Program-made: the position numbers and the translations under genes
Shown: piece by piece, positions 37,212 to 47,613 of the stretch
Position numbering within the stretch: the first letter of the stretch is position 1
Layout: every line of letters begins with the position of its first letter
DNA from: Vesta saturnalis
Taxonomy: Eukaryota; Arthropoda; Insecta; Coleoptera; Lampyridae
Assembly (NCBI GenBank): GCA_036346205.1
Contig: JARFJB010002087.1
Coordinates: 10,128,001 to 10,192,000 of the forward strand
Length of the DNA stretch: 64,000 bases
Reading direction: 5' to 3'
Notes under the pieces: generated by a model
The model's input: only the letters and a program-made list of their open reading frames with translations
What the model was told of the DNA's origin: nothing
The model's database searches: none

Positions 37212-40060
37212 GGTGACCCAAACTCGATAGCCAAAACGAAAACGGCTGATTCCTCTGGCCAAAAGAACAAAAATTGTTAATACAGGGTGTGTCTATTGTT
37301 GATGGTTTCCAAGATGTTAACTTTTTTTTAATTTTTTCTATTTCGTGGAATTATTTTTTAAATCACGCTGTATCTTCATTCGAGACAAACTCATCATTCA
37401 ACATTTTTAATGACATAATGAATTCAGAAATGATTTTTTTTCAAATCCCAAGACAAATTTCCAAGACGAATATTTTTCCAATAGAGATGGATTTGATACA
37501 TGGCCGATAAAGGAAAAACTTCCTTTTTTCATAAGCTTCACAACGATATGAAAAAAACTTATGGTTGACGTACTAATTACTGAATTGTTACAGGAATACA
37601 CCTCAGGAAAAACTTTTAGAGCATAAAATTACCTTCAAAAATATGGTAGAGTAGATGAGAATTGACGATTTGTCCCTCACTTTTCAATCAATCTGTACAT
37701 TTACGGCAAGAAATACGTCTCCTTTACTGATATCTTTTCATCGCCGTAGCAACCACTTGACATTAGTAAGTTAGTTGTCAAAATTTGTTTGCTATTACAG
37801 TTTTGCTGATTTCAATACGAGTTCTTTCTGTTCTAGTGATATTGTAATTTAGTTTTTGAGTCGTTCTTGTTCTTGCTATTATTATTGTTCTTGTTCGTGT
37901 TGTGTTTTCCTTCCTGAGTCATGTTTTCAAATGAAGAATATGCCGATATTCATTATTATTATGGTGTTGCCCAAGGGAATGCGAGTGAGGCTGCTAGACT
38001 GTATGCAGCTGCTTTCCCAAGAAGAATTCATCCAGAAAGGAGAGTTTTCTCTAGAGTACATACTGCTCTAAGAGAGAGGGGATCTTTTAGGATCCTAAGA
38101 GATCAAGAGGAATTTCATAATGTTGAGAGGATTGACGACGTAATCCAGCATTTCGAAGCAAATCCTGAGACTAGCTTGCGGTGGTCATCCAATGTATTGC
38201 AGATGCCACGAGAAACAATACGGAGAACTCTTAAGGCTGACGGAAGACGTGCGTATCACGTGACGGGAGTTCAAGAACTTTTAGATGGAGATCTAGGTCG
38301 GCGGATTGAGTTTTGCCAATGGTATCTCAATTCAGTTAGGAATGATCGAGATTTCCAAAAAGCAATCTTGTGGACGGATGAGGCCACCTTTACAAGGTCA
38401 GGCATCTTCAATATCCATAACACGCACGTCTGGGCACATGAGAACTCACATACTATGAGACCAAATAGCTTTCAACACCAGTTCAAAGTTAATGTTTGGG
38501 TTGGTTTACTCAACAATCAACTTATTGGTCCATATATTCTGCCAGATAGAGTCAATTCAGTGAATTTTTTGAACTTCCTTCAAGAAAACCTCCCTGAATT
38601 GATGGAGAAGGTTTCATTGGCAACAAGAGCAGATATGTGGGTTCAACTTGATGGTTGTCCTGCCCACTACGGAAAAGGTGTGAGAGATTGGCTAAACGAA
38701 CATTATCCCCAACGTTGAATTGGAAGAGGTGGTACAGTGGCGTGGCCTCCAAGATCTCCAGATCTCACCCCTCAACCAACAACCAGGGAAGAGCTTATTG
38801 AAGCAATTCATAGATCAAGTCGGCTGATAACACAGAGACAAATTGCTTCAGCGACAGCTTCTGCACGGAGACGGAGTGTTTAGTGTATAGCAGCAAACGG
38901 GAGTCATTTTGAAGCAACTTTTGACAATTGAATAAAAACTTCGAAAGTACTTAATTTTGGCCACAGGAATCAGTAGTTTCAATTTCACCATCGAGTCCTG
39001 GTCACTCAACAATGTTATTATCTATTAATGGATTTTATTGTGGTACCTCGATTAAATCTTGAGATTTGAAAAAAAAAACTCATTTGTGAATTCATTATGC
39101 CATTAAATATATTGAATGATGAGTTTGTCTCGAACCAATTCAATATTCTTAAAGTTAATTTTATGCTCATTTCTGAATTCATTATGTCATTAAAAATGTT
39201 GAATGATGAGTTTGTCTCGAATGAATTCAATATTCTTTAAGGCAATTTCATCTTCTACAAATTTCTCCTAATGTGTTTTCTTGTAACTCTTCTAGTTTGG
39301 AAGATACAGCGTGATTTAAAAAATAAGTCCACGAAATAGAAAAAATTAAAAAAAAGTTAACATCTTGGAAACCATCAACAATAGACACACCCTGTATTAA
39401 CAATTTTTGTTCCTTTTGGCCAGAGGAATCAGCTGTTTTCGTTTTGGCCATCGAGTTTGGGTCACTACAACAGAAAGAACTCGTATTGAAATCAGCAAAA
39501 CTGTAATAGCAAACAAATTTTGACAACTAACTTACTAATGTCAAGTCGTTGCTACGGTGATGAAAAGATATCAGTAAAGGAGACGTATTTCTTGCCGTAA
39601 ATGTACAGATTGGTTGAAAAGTGAGGGACAAATCGTCAATTCTCATCTACTCTACCATATTTTTGAAGGTAATTTTATGCTCTAAAAGTTTTTCCTGAGG
39701 TGTATTCCTGTAACAATTCAGTAATTAGTACGTCAACCATAAGTTTTTTCATATCGTTGTGAAGCTTATGAAAAAAGGAAGTTTTTCCTTTATCGGCCAT
39801 GTATCAAATCCATCTCTATTGGAAAAATATTCGTCTTGGAAATTTGTCTTGGGATTTGAAAAAAAATCATTTCTGAATTCATTATGTCATTAAAAATGTT
39901 GAATGATGAGTTTGTCTCGAATGAATTCAATATTCTTTAAGGCAATTTCATCTTCTACAAATTCTTGGAAACCATCAACAATAGACACACCCTGTATTAA
40001 AAATTTTTTGTTCCTTTTGGCCAGAGGAATCATCTGTTTTCGTTTTGGCCATCGAGTTTG

Positions 40061-40063
<3 letters not shown>
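37209..40063 (+). mobile_element. Rearranged Tc1/mariner-like element inside the LINE
   Basis: The left tip CAGGGTGACCCAAACTCGAT follows (TA)n. Three right-end-like copies exist: 38958-39008, 39405-39468 and 39968-40063. The outermost lacks the last ~8 bp and runs straight into (TA)n. The stretch 39470-40060 is an inverted copy of the left arm and 5' leader (37210-37840), so the right side carries a duplicated left arm. A ~95-bp block (with GTTGAATGATGAGTTTGTCT) is present at about 39165 and 39868 in direct orientation. Insertion target TA fits the superfamily. Confidence 0.8.
37921..38931 (+). pseudogene. Tc1/mariner-like transposase with one stop and loss of the third catalytic block
   Basis: Open from Met 37921 to a TGA at 38716 (265 aa). 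The N-terminus (FSNEEYADIHYYYGVAQGN, then AFPRRIHPERRVFSRVH) is the HTH-type region seen in many insect Tc1/mariner proteins. Catalytic blocks are AILWTDEATFTRSG (first Asp) and WVQLDGCPAHYG (second Asp). The TGA replaces the Trp expected in the QRWIGRGG motif; the frame continues IGRGGTVAWPPRSPDLTP and then passes directly to QPTTREELIEAIHR. The segment that should carry the third acidic residue (of the form xDFFLWG) is missing, about 20 codons. A second stop (TAG) follows at about 38881. It ends FEATFDN and stop. Confidence 0.87.

Positions 40064-40118
<55 letters not shown>
40062..40118. repeat. (TA)n microsatellite, right flank of inserted element
   Basis: About 28 TA units between the truncated right end of the DNA transposon and the LINE endonuclease sequence. 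Confidence 0.95.
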
Positions 40119-40121
<3 letters not shown>

Positions 40122-40347
40122 CAATACTATCACCGCACTACCTCCCCTGGCGATTTTTTCAGGATGATAACTGTGATATACTTTATAACCTTTAAATTTA
40201 ATATAATATTCTTTAGTAAAACGAGTTTCAATACAAGGCATACGTGAATACGTCTATTTTTTCTATATCTTGAATGATTTGCAATTCTAGACGACGCCTC
40301 AACAATCCATTTGCATTCTATGACATAATTTTTAATGTATTAGCCAT
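40119..40347 (-). pseudogene. LINE ORF2 start: N-terminal endonuclease
   Basis: Begins at Met 40347 (MANTLKIMS, stop, NANGLLRRRLELQ), with a TAG in place of the Trp before the Asn-Ala-Asn-Gly block of the endonuclease. It continues with KIDVF and, in another frame, ETRFTKEYYIKFKGYKVYHS and ARGGSAVIV. The ET-FT and ARGG-A blocks are standard endonuclease landmarks. The gene is then cut by (TA)n and the DNA transposon. Confidence 0.8.
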
Positions 40348-40559
40348 TTTTATTTTTTTGTTTTGGGTATAGCTCCCTGGGTGCTATATTCTAACTTCTT
40401 CAATCGTTCGCTAAGTGCAGTAATGGATGCTTCTTGGTTGTTAGGCTTATTGAGAATGCTGCAGTGTATGGTTAATAGTAGTATTCTGTTGCTCATCATT
40501 TCTGTTCTCATTATTGTTTACTATTTGTGTATAAGTTTTTCTACTCTTTGTGCCTTACT

Positions 40560-41298
40560 GAGCTAGATTATTAATTTGTTGCTGTTTTCGAAGTTGATTT
40601 GCTGCTTCACAATTTTATTTGGATTTTTAGCATTCATATTTTTATTTTTAATTTTTTGTAGTTCGACTTCTATGCTACATCCACGGTAGTTCGCTGGATG
40701 TTCTTCGCCGCAGTGTACTCATTTCGATTTCTCCTTAGGCAGTTTCTTGCAGTCTTTGGTGTGATGTTTACCAGTACACTTGACACACCTCGGATTTTTC
40801 TTACAATATTTATGTGTGTGTGTGTGTGTGTGTCCATACAATTTTTACGCTAGGGTTTGACGCCATCCACTACAATCGGTAGAGGAGAATTTTTTTTAGT
40901 TTTGTGCAGTGTTATGTGCGTTAGAATTTTCGCATTGTTGTTGGGGTGGGGTAAGAGAAGTATTTATTTTGCGTTTTTTATTATTTCTATTTTTAACTCT
41001 TATCCATTCGTTTTCACTGGCAATTTTTTCTTTATCAGTAAAATATTCGTTTTCAAGGTTTTTCAAAACGGAGCTGTGGTCAGTACTTGTTGAGTTAGAT
41101 TAAGTTTATTTTGCAAATTTCTGACAGATTCCTGCAAAGCCGTAATCATACTTTTCATCTGCTCTACTTCGTTAGCAGATGTTTACCATTCACAGTATCG
41201 CAACTGTTCGTTTTGTGAACGTTTTCCTGAAATAATGCATGATTTTGTTGCATTAATACAGCTTCATTTTGTGTCTGTGGCTGTTTATAGTTTGACAT
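40560..41298 (-). pseudogene. LINE ORF1 (gag-like) with zinc knuckles
   Basis: Starts MSNYKQPQTQNEAVLMQQNH at 41298. Near 40800-40670 two Cys-His knuckles are read: CVKCTGKHHTKDC and, after one in-frame stop, HCGEEHPANYRGC. This pair followed by KxxN-rich sequence is the typical end of Jockey gag. The middle is full of stops and contains a (GT)n tract at 40812-40832. The protein would bind the element RNA; this copy cannot encode it. Confidence 0.8.
40812..40832. repeat. (GT)n microsatellite in LINE gag
   Basis: About 10 GT units, directly seen, just 5' (in coding sense) of the zinc knuckles. Confidence 0.93.
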
Positions 41299-41620
41299 TG
41301 TTAGATATTTAAATTTTATTAGATATTTATTTTTAACTTTGATTCCCAGGTCGCCGATATCACTTGCGTAGCACGATACCGATTATACATTCGACTATTA
41401 AGAGAAAATTTCACTGCACATACGTCTTTATCGTTCAAAACTCGTGTTTGTACTATCACCACTTACTAAGGACAATAACTGGAATTGTCGAAACATATAG
41501 ATTTATATAAAATATAAATATAAAAATACATCATTTAAAAACTCAAAAGCTAAGTATTGTAATTATGTATAATAACAGTGGAAGTTTACATTTTTATAAA
41601 CTTAAGATAATGTATAAATA

Positions 41621-42442
41621 CGAGGTCTGTTCAAAAATAAACGAATTTTTTAAATTGCTCGCCAACGAAGTATCGCACCGTCGTGCGGTTGGCAACACTG
41701 TGTTCATCATAACCTCCCGACTAACCTGCTCTTTACGCATTGTTGATATACCACTTCTTTCTCGCGTTTTTGTTATTTGAATGGTTTCGTGACGATTTTT
41801 GCAATGTGCGATTTTTTCGGGAGCAACGATGCAACGTGAAATTGTCGTGGGGAAAGCTTTTACCGAAACATTTCAATTTTGGAAACAATCTAGTTCATAC
41901 GCACCGTTAATGAATGGTTTACTGGATTCAAAAACGGTCGTCAGTCTGGTGAAGATGAGTCTCGACCAGGAAGACCTTCGACCTCAACTGATGACATTCA
42001 CATTCATAAAATTAAGGATCTGGTGACAAATCGTCGACTGACTGTCAGAGAACTTGCAGAAGTTAGGATCTCAATAGTATCGTGCCATAACATTTTGACA
42101 AAAAAAATTTGTTTCTCGTTTTATGACTGAATTCCAGAAGGAAAATCGAGTGAAGTTTGCCGAGAACTCCTTTAACAAGTCAACGATGATGACACATTCA
42201 TGAAGCGGATCATAACGATAAGAGTTGAGTTTACGGATACGACATTCAGACAAAAGTTCAATCATCACAGTGAGTTGGCATGGGATCTCCACGACCCAAA
42301 AAAAGCACGGCAGGTTCAATCCAATGTTACGGTGATGATCACTGTTTTTTTTTCGATTTCAACGAAACAATAATAATGATGTGTAAGTTGAAAACTAAAA
42401 ATTTCAAAAATAAAGTTCGATTATTTTTTGAACAGACTTCGT
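41621..42442 (+). mobile_element. Internally deleted mariner element
   Basis: Left tip CGAGGTCTGTTCAAAAATAA and inverted right tip CGAAGTCTGTTCAAAAAATA, flanked by TA at 41619-41620 and 42443-42444. Only 822 bp remain of a ~1.3-kb mariner. After the transposase block around 42340-42360 the sequence jumps to the 3' non-coding end, so the half with the second and third catalytic residues is lost. Confidence 0.88.
41829..42370 (+). pseudogene. Mariner transposase, N-terminal half, broken
   Basis: Blocks in changing frames: IKDLVTNRRLTVRELAEVRI (about 42005-42065, helix-turn-helix region), then FMTEFQKENRVKFAENSFN, and near 42275 WHGIS / GSPRPKKSTAG-like sequence with FFDFNET at about 42350. These match the first half and middle of mariner transposases. 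The block around the first catalytic Asp (near 42220) is damaged by small deletions. Confidence 0.78.
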
Positions 42443-42749
42443 ATATGGTTTTGGTTGCGATAACGGGTGCTATATCAGAATTAGTGCAAAAGATTTTGGT
42501 GTTCTGTATGTACAATATCGAATTAATTTTAGCCAAAAAATCGGAAGAGAGAAAAAGTTACTATTATTACGTGATATATCAAAAAGCGGACCGAGCCGGT
42601 CGGTGGACCAGTGGTTTACACGATCTATTTAGCATCACTGATCACTGCTTATACGCACATCGTATGCGGCTATTTAGGTGAATGCTGGGGTAGTAACTTC
42701 ACCTTAAAACCCTAGCTGCGTTCTTTCCGATCCTATCCTGGCTGTACCC

Positions 42750-43626
42750 ATCCTTAGTTCCACCGGTTATACATAATTATTTTATGTAAATTGGAAATCC
42801 ATGACTGTGGCCGAAGCAGCTTGTAGAACTCGAACATCCCACCATACGTGCGGGGTATAAAACAATTTTTCCTCGAAATGCCGTATAATATGTAATATAA
42901 AAGTACACTTCGACTATGTATCAAAGCATATAAAAAGCGTATAAAAACCGGTTCAGAAAAATATTCAGCCTTGAGGTACATGCACGTTTTTAAAATAAAC
43001 ATTCGTGATACATAACTTCCGGTTGCGCTGAAAGCGCACACCACTATAATATTTCTATCCCTTTGCCAACTTGTGGTAAATCCCACTTGCTTTAGTGCCC
43101 TATTGACTAAAATTTTTCCTGGTGTCTAAACTGTAGAGATGCCCGTCTCGTCGCTGGGCTTTAAAACTATACTTTGCTTGTACGTTTTCTAAATTATTGA
43201 AAAATATACGACTTCTTCCTTACAAAAGGCTCTTATTCGATTTATGGATGTTGGTTCCAGCTTATGGAGAGCGATTGATGGGTTTCTTTTCATAAAACCC
43301 CACAGCCAATCATCGCCTCACTGTTGTATTTTTATTAAAAGGGCAAGGCAAGTGGTTTTTTAAGGCATAATCATAGTCGCATTTTTTAATTTCTTATCTT
43401 GAAATTCCTTAGAGAAGTTTTGTTTCGTTTTCTTCTACCGAAAACACCGGCCTCAGAAGGTCCAGTATTGCTGTTTTATTTTAATTGCTTCTACCCCTTG
43501 TGGAATGTTAAATGCTCTGGATACGTCCCTAACACTCCTACCATTCCTAACGGCACTTATGGTTGCCTTTAACTGTCCACTATTCGTAGTCGTTTTTTCG
43601 GTTTGCCTACGATAGGTCCTTCGCAT
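42750..43626 (-). pseudogene. pogo/Tigger-type transposase, N-terminal two-thirds, broken
   Basis: Starts MRRTYRRQTEKTTTNSGQLK at 43626, followed by AVRNGRSVRDVSRAFNIP, a Psq-type DNA-binding helix-turn-helix. Later frames keep NPSIAL...LEPTSINRIRAFCKEEV (CENP-B-like second DNA-binding domain), KPSDETGISTV (first catalytic Asp, DETG box), VGFTTSWQRDRNIIVVCAFS and YVSRMFILK. The order is that of pogo/Tigger (DDE_1) proteins. The C-terminal catalytic part is missing to the left, and stops occur every 20-50 codons. No terminal repeats were recognised. Confidence 0.82.
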
Positions 43627-43989
43627 CTAAAAAACGTACTATTTCAATGAAGCATCCTTTATCATGTTTGAAATAGTGATTGTTTTATTTTTAAATAAAA
43701 ATTATGTTTTCAACACTGATGGGCTAATGGCATAACCACGAAAAACATGTTTTTAGCAACTAATAAAAAGATTAATATTACACAAAATGATGTACACGAT
43801 TCCTTTTTCTAAAGTCTATTAATCACAAAATACACACTATAACAGGTTTTGTGAAAACCAAAACCATAACAATTGAAATTTCTTGTCGGGCGCCTCAATT
43901 TATTACATTTTATTACGTTATTTTATTTTTATTACATATTATTATAAATGTTATGTAAAGAACATCTGAAAAACGTAGTAGTTGGGTAT
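43627..43989. other. AT-rich spacer between two transposase pseudogenes
   Basis: No gene. It may contain the 3' terminal region of the minus-strand piggyBac-like element, but no TTAA-flanked tip was recognised. Confidence 0.35.
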
Positions 43990-43995
43990 ATACAT

Positions 43996-45641
43996 TTATT
44001 TGTTACAGTCTTGACAGTAGTAATATACACGAACTTTACATAGGTATTTTGAGCAATTATAACATACCATATTAATTTTGGTCATCATTTGAATAGGGAC
44101 AAAAATTATATCTTTTACACTTTGTGTTACGGTTGTGGTTGATTGTTCCCTTACTTCGGCATTACTGGTTGAAGAACGTGACTTCATAACCATTTCAACT
44201 GCAGGAATACTTCTTTTTTGCAATGATGGAGTGATCAAGGAATTGTCCAGTTCTTCAAGAAGTAGTCGCCGTTTTGTAAGTTTTCCAGCATTCCAGGTTG
44301 GAGTTACTTCGCACCACAGAACATAAGCGTCGTAAGCTGAAACGTCCATGATGTTGTAAATGATAGTCATTGGCCATCTTTTAGTTTGCCGTCTTCATGT
44401 GTTTGTTGTTATTAACTTGTCTAACGTGTCTATAGTACCTTTAGTTTTGTTGTAATCTAAAATCTTAAACGGCTTTTTATGATCTTGGTTACACACTCCG
44501 TTATCGTGGTGCATGGTTTTCATGAGCGTAACATTTTTATTCGGTTGCGGAATATATGAAACTGTCGACGTATCCTTGGTAAAGTAAAATTTTAAAGAAA
44601 GAACTTGTTTCCTATTGCAGACCAATGCGGCTGGCAAATCAGGCTTATTTTTGCGAATAGCATCTGCCCCAGATCGTACGAGGTAAAAAAAATTATCACA
44701 CGTTACGTTGTCACCTTTTAGACTATAAGTAAGATCTAACACAATTCTTTGACCTCTTTCTGGAGGTTCACCTTCTTTTTTCCTGGGGTAAACTTGCATG
44801 TTATATGCATAAGCAGTTACAGAATCGCATAAAGTCCAAATATTGACTCCGTATTTAGCAGGTTTATTCGCGATGTATTGTCTAAAAGGTCAACGGCCTC
44901 TAAAAGGTATTAGTTGCTCATCTACTGTTACATTTTCGTGAACATTATAGAGCTTAGGTAGAATTGCAACCCATTCATCCCACAAGTCCCGTATGGGAGC
45001 TAATTTATCAGTTTGGCGTCGTTGTGGTCGAGTTTTTTATCGTCAAAGCGAATTATTCGTGCAGTTACATGAAATCGTTGTAGGACATTCTGCTCTGAAT
45101 ATTGGACGACCTACATTTCCATTCCACAGACTGGCTGTTGCCTCTCCATGAAATTTATACGCTCCAGCTAGAAACAGTAGGCCGAAATATGTTTCTAGTT
45201 CAACTAATGTTAGTTCTTGAAACGTGTCGCCACAAAGTCTTTTGCCTTCTAAATTTGACATTTTCAAAATTAGGTTTACAATTTTGGGTGTGAAATATAA
45301 GAAGTACGCTGATTTTACATCAATTATTCGCGACGTAGCATACCTTGTTGGCCAAGGAATCAACGAAGTAATATTTGCTGCTAATAACCTTCCCGATTGA
45401 TGTGTCTTTTCATTCCATAGTATATTGCCATCTTTTGAAGTTACGTGATTACCCGTATCACCTTCATCTTAAATTGTAGCTTCCTCTTCATCATCCGATT
45501 CGCTATTATGGATTCGCTATTATGTATCTCGGTTTCGGACAAATGGTGTTCTTCTTCGGAAGCATTAGAATCACTATCAGAAACACACAAAAGTTTCTCA
45601 TGTTCACTATCCGTAAGCACTCTCTCACTACACATTTTCAA
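43996..45641 (-). pseudogene. piggyBac-type transposase A, broken
   Basis: N-terminal acidic region (MKMCSERVLTDSEHEKLL, then a run of Glu/Ser). The frame 45363-45043 has IPWPTRYATSRIIDV and TFQELTLVELETYFGLLFLA. Then NVTVDEQLIPFRGR holds the first catalytic Asp, followed by a TGA and PFRQYIANKPAKYGVNIWTL. Next come DNVTCDNFFYLV (second Asp) and KGTIDTLDKL (third Asp). The C-terminus is Cys-rich (CYNCSKYLCKVRVYYYCQDC), like the metal-binding tail of piggyBac proteins. Four open pieces cover almost the full length, so only a few substitutions and indels separate it from an intact frame. A palindrome GGGTCATATAGACCC at 45926 lies upstream and may belong to its terminal region. Confidence 0.88.
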
Positions 45642-46580
45642 TAATAAATTTCAATTGTTAGGTATTTCTTATTAGAGTATAGCATCAAGTTTGACATTTA
45701 CTACGAAACCAACACACAGATACTCACTGGCTGCATTTATACTCGGAGCCACAGACAAGTCTCAACAGCCATAAACTTGTTTACTCAAATAACGCAATAT
45801 TGCGAATAATGTGGTAATATTATGTAAGTTATTTACATTTATGAAAATAAAACAAAAATAATAAAATACGTTCGTCTATGATACAAATCTGCTTCTCGTT
45901 CTTCTAATTTGAACCACAAATCACCGGGTCATATAGACCCAAACACAGTGAGTAATTTTTAGAGTAATGAAATAAAAGTCATGCAGTGGCAACGGAATAT
46001 TTAAATAAATTAACGAATTATACACATTCGAAATAATCATTTATAGTTACTTCGAATATGCATTTAATTGATCCCAACACGACACAAAGTGAGGTCAAAT
46101 GTCAATTTCCGTATCCGCGATTACAGACTAAATTGTTTAATCTTTTTCAAAATCTGTTTCCACTAATTGATAGCGTACCAATTAAAGATGTAGTAATATG
46201 GACGTCATTCGAAATCATTTTTCGAGATTCCAAATACATATGTCATTGCTTTCTATTCGTCACAAAATCAGGTAACAAACATCAAACTCACATCTAGAAT
46301 GACAGTGACGCAACTATTTATCATAACTTATTCCATCCTTAAAATCACGTTTGGAACAAGTATGGATCTAAATTTTCCTTTTTTTACATTAACTATAGCT
46401 TAACGTCTGTAGAATTCCTATCAATAGTTCAAAGTTATCAATTTTAAGGACAGAACGCCCTTCTTTATAGCATTTTTACCTTCCAACCTACACATACACG
46501 TGTAGGTATAGAACGTTATGCAATCGACTTTTTTTTTACTAACGCTAAAGTGACTTATTAGCTCAGTCTACGTTTGGCAA
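45642..46580. other. Upstream flank of piggyBac A and unclassified sequence
   Basis: The 79-aa ORF at 46058-46297 has no motif I recognise. The palindrome GGGTCATATAGACCC at 45926-45940 resembles subterminal repeats of some piggyBac-like elements. Nothing else supported. Confidence 0.4.
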
Positions 46581-46584
46581 AGTT

Positions 46585-46845
46585 TTTCATTGCGCGTGTG
46601 CGCGCGGGCTGGTGCGTGTGCGTGCGCGGGCGGGCGCGTGGGTGTGCGTTTGAGTTGGTGTTTTCGTTTGGGGAAGGGGGCGCGTGTGTGCTTGTCTGTG
46701 TGAGTATATGCGTGCGTGGATGCGTTCGGACGTACGCGGGTGCGTATGTGTGGAAGGGGGCGGGGGGCTTGAGTGCGTGCGTGCGTGTTTGGATGTATGT
46801 GTGCGCGTGCGTTTGTGTTTTTTTTGCGTTTTTGCACGTGTGTGT
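46585..46845. repeat. GT/GC-rich alternating purine-pyrimidine tract
   Basis: About 260 bp made almost only of GTGC, GTGT and GCGC steps with G-rich breaks (GGGG at several places), in sharp contrast to the AT-rich surroundings. Long ORFs on both strands here are artefacts of the composition. Such tracts can adopt Z-DNA. Confidence 0.9.
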
Positions 46846-46847
46846 TA

Positions 46848-46930
46848 TTAATAAAATTATTTCATTTCTTTCCATTTTCACTTTGTAGGTTGGAAGGTCG
46901 TGTGTTGTTCCACACCATATATTTACTTTA
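46848..46930 (-). repeat. Dispersed repeat, inverted relative to 60238-60325
   Basis: The minus strand reads GTGTGGAACAACACACGACC, then CAACCTACAAA, GGAAAGAAATGAAATAATTTTA. The same order occurs on the plus strand at 60258-60325. Here it directly abuts the GT/GC-rich tract. Confidence 0.65.
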
Positions 46931-47245
46931 GTAACAATGAATGCGCTAATGGCGCAGTTTTGAGAAACAAATAAGGGATAATTTTGATTATTTGTGTTTA
47001 TAATTCGTGTAACATATGTGTATAAAAGAAATATGTACAAACGTTGTATTTCCGTTTTGCATATTTATGCTGAAAACTCACTGCTAATGAACATGCAGAA
47101 TGTATAGCTGGTCAGTTATTGATAACTTCATATTGCCTAATTAAGTTAAGATTATAAGTTAAATCAAATAATTTACTATGCACAAATTGTAATTGTTGAT
47201 CATAAGAAATATACGAATCTCACAAAATATACGTTTTTGCCTGTC
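46931..47245. other. AT-rich spacer before the nested piggyBac/Polinton block
   Basis: No gene or repeat recognised. Confidence 0.4.
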
Positions 47246-47613
47246 TTAACCCTTGTGTGCATAACCAACTTTACCTACGTTGTTGCATAACCGGGTACCC
47301 ACCTCGCTTTTTTTTAATTTTTCTAATATTTATGCAATCGTAAATGTTTCCTTAACGTTTATTTCAACAAATTTGTACCCAAACCGGGCGCTCGAGGTAT
47401 TTTTAAATCAATTGAGCCGCTGTAGCTCGTACAAAATAATCCAAGGTTTTTAATTCTAACGGTCTAGCCCCCTCTCGTACGAGGAGGAAGAACTGAGCTG
47501 ATGCGCGTCAGTGTGAAACGTGTTTCTCACTTGTACGGACGCTTCTCTTTGTTGTGTTTCTTGTTGTACAGTAACGGTTTTATTTAGAATATTTTCTCAA
47601 AATTCTACGAATC

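Larger units (their letters stand above)
34955..41345 (-). mobile_element. Jockey-like LINE, nearly full length, split by a DNA transposon
   Basis: Right to left: ORF1 (gag, 41298 to about 40560), ORF2 (start 40347; endonuclease, then reverse transcriptase, then C-terminal region ending near 34960). A DNA transposon and its (TA)n flanks (37133-40118) lie inside the endonuclease domain. The two halves of the endonuclease read continuously in meaning across the insert: GGSAVIVLQY before it and YPMVVTSIYSPSKH after it. Gag with retroviral-type knuckles, AP-type endonuclease, RT and no RNase H point to the Jockey group. A poly-A tail was not identified at the 3' end. Confidence 0.85.

Noticed and set aside
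36916..37230. ORFs running through (TA)n tracts here, at 39903-40247 and at 57190-57405
   Set aside because: Ile-Tyr runs from the microsatellite; the non-repeat parts are reverse-strand shadows of the LINE or flanking DNA.
40857..41103. Two hydrophobic plus-strand ORFs of 64-78 codons
   Set aside because: They are opposite-strand shadows of the LINE gag region; apparent membrane segments come from A/T-rich complement codons.
45926..45940. Palindrome GGGTCATATAGACCC as the terminal tip of piggyBac A
   Set aside because: No TTAA-adjacent partner was found on the other side of the gene, so element borders were not assigned.
46558..47040. Long overlapping ORFs on both strands (up to 160 codons) in the GT/GC-rich tract
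   Set aside because: They consist of repeated Thr/His/Ala or Val/Cys/Arg codons dictated by the dinucleotide repeat; no protein signature.
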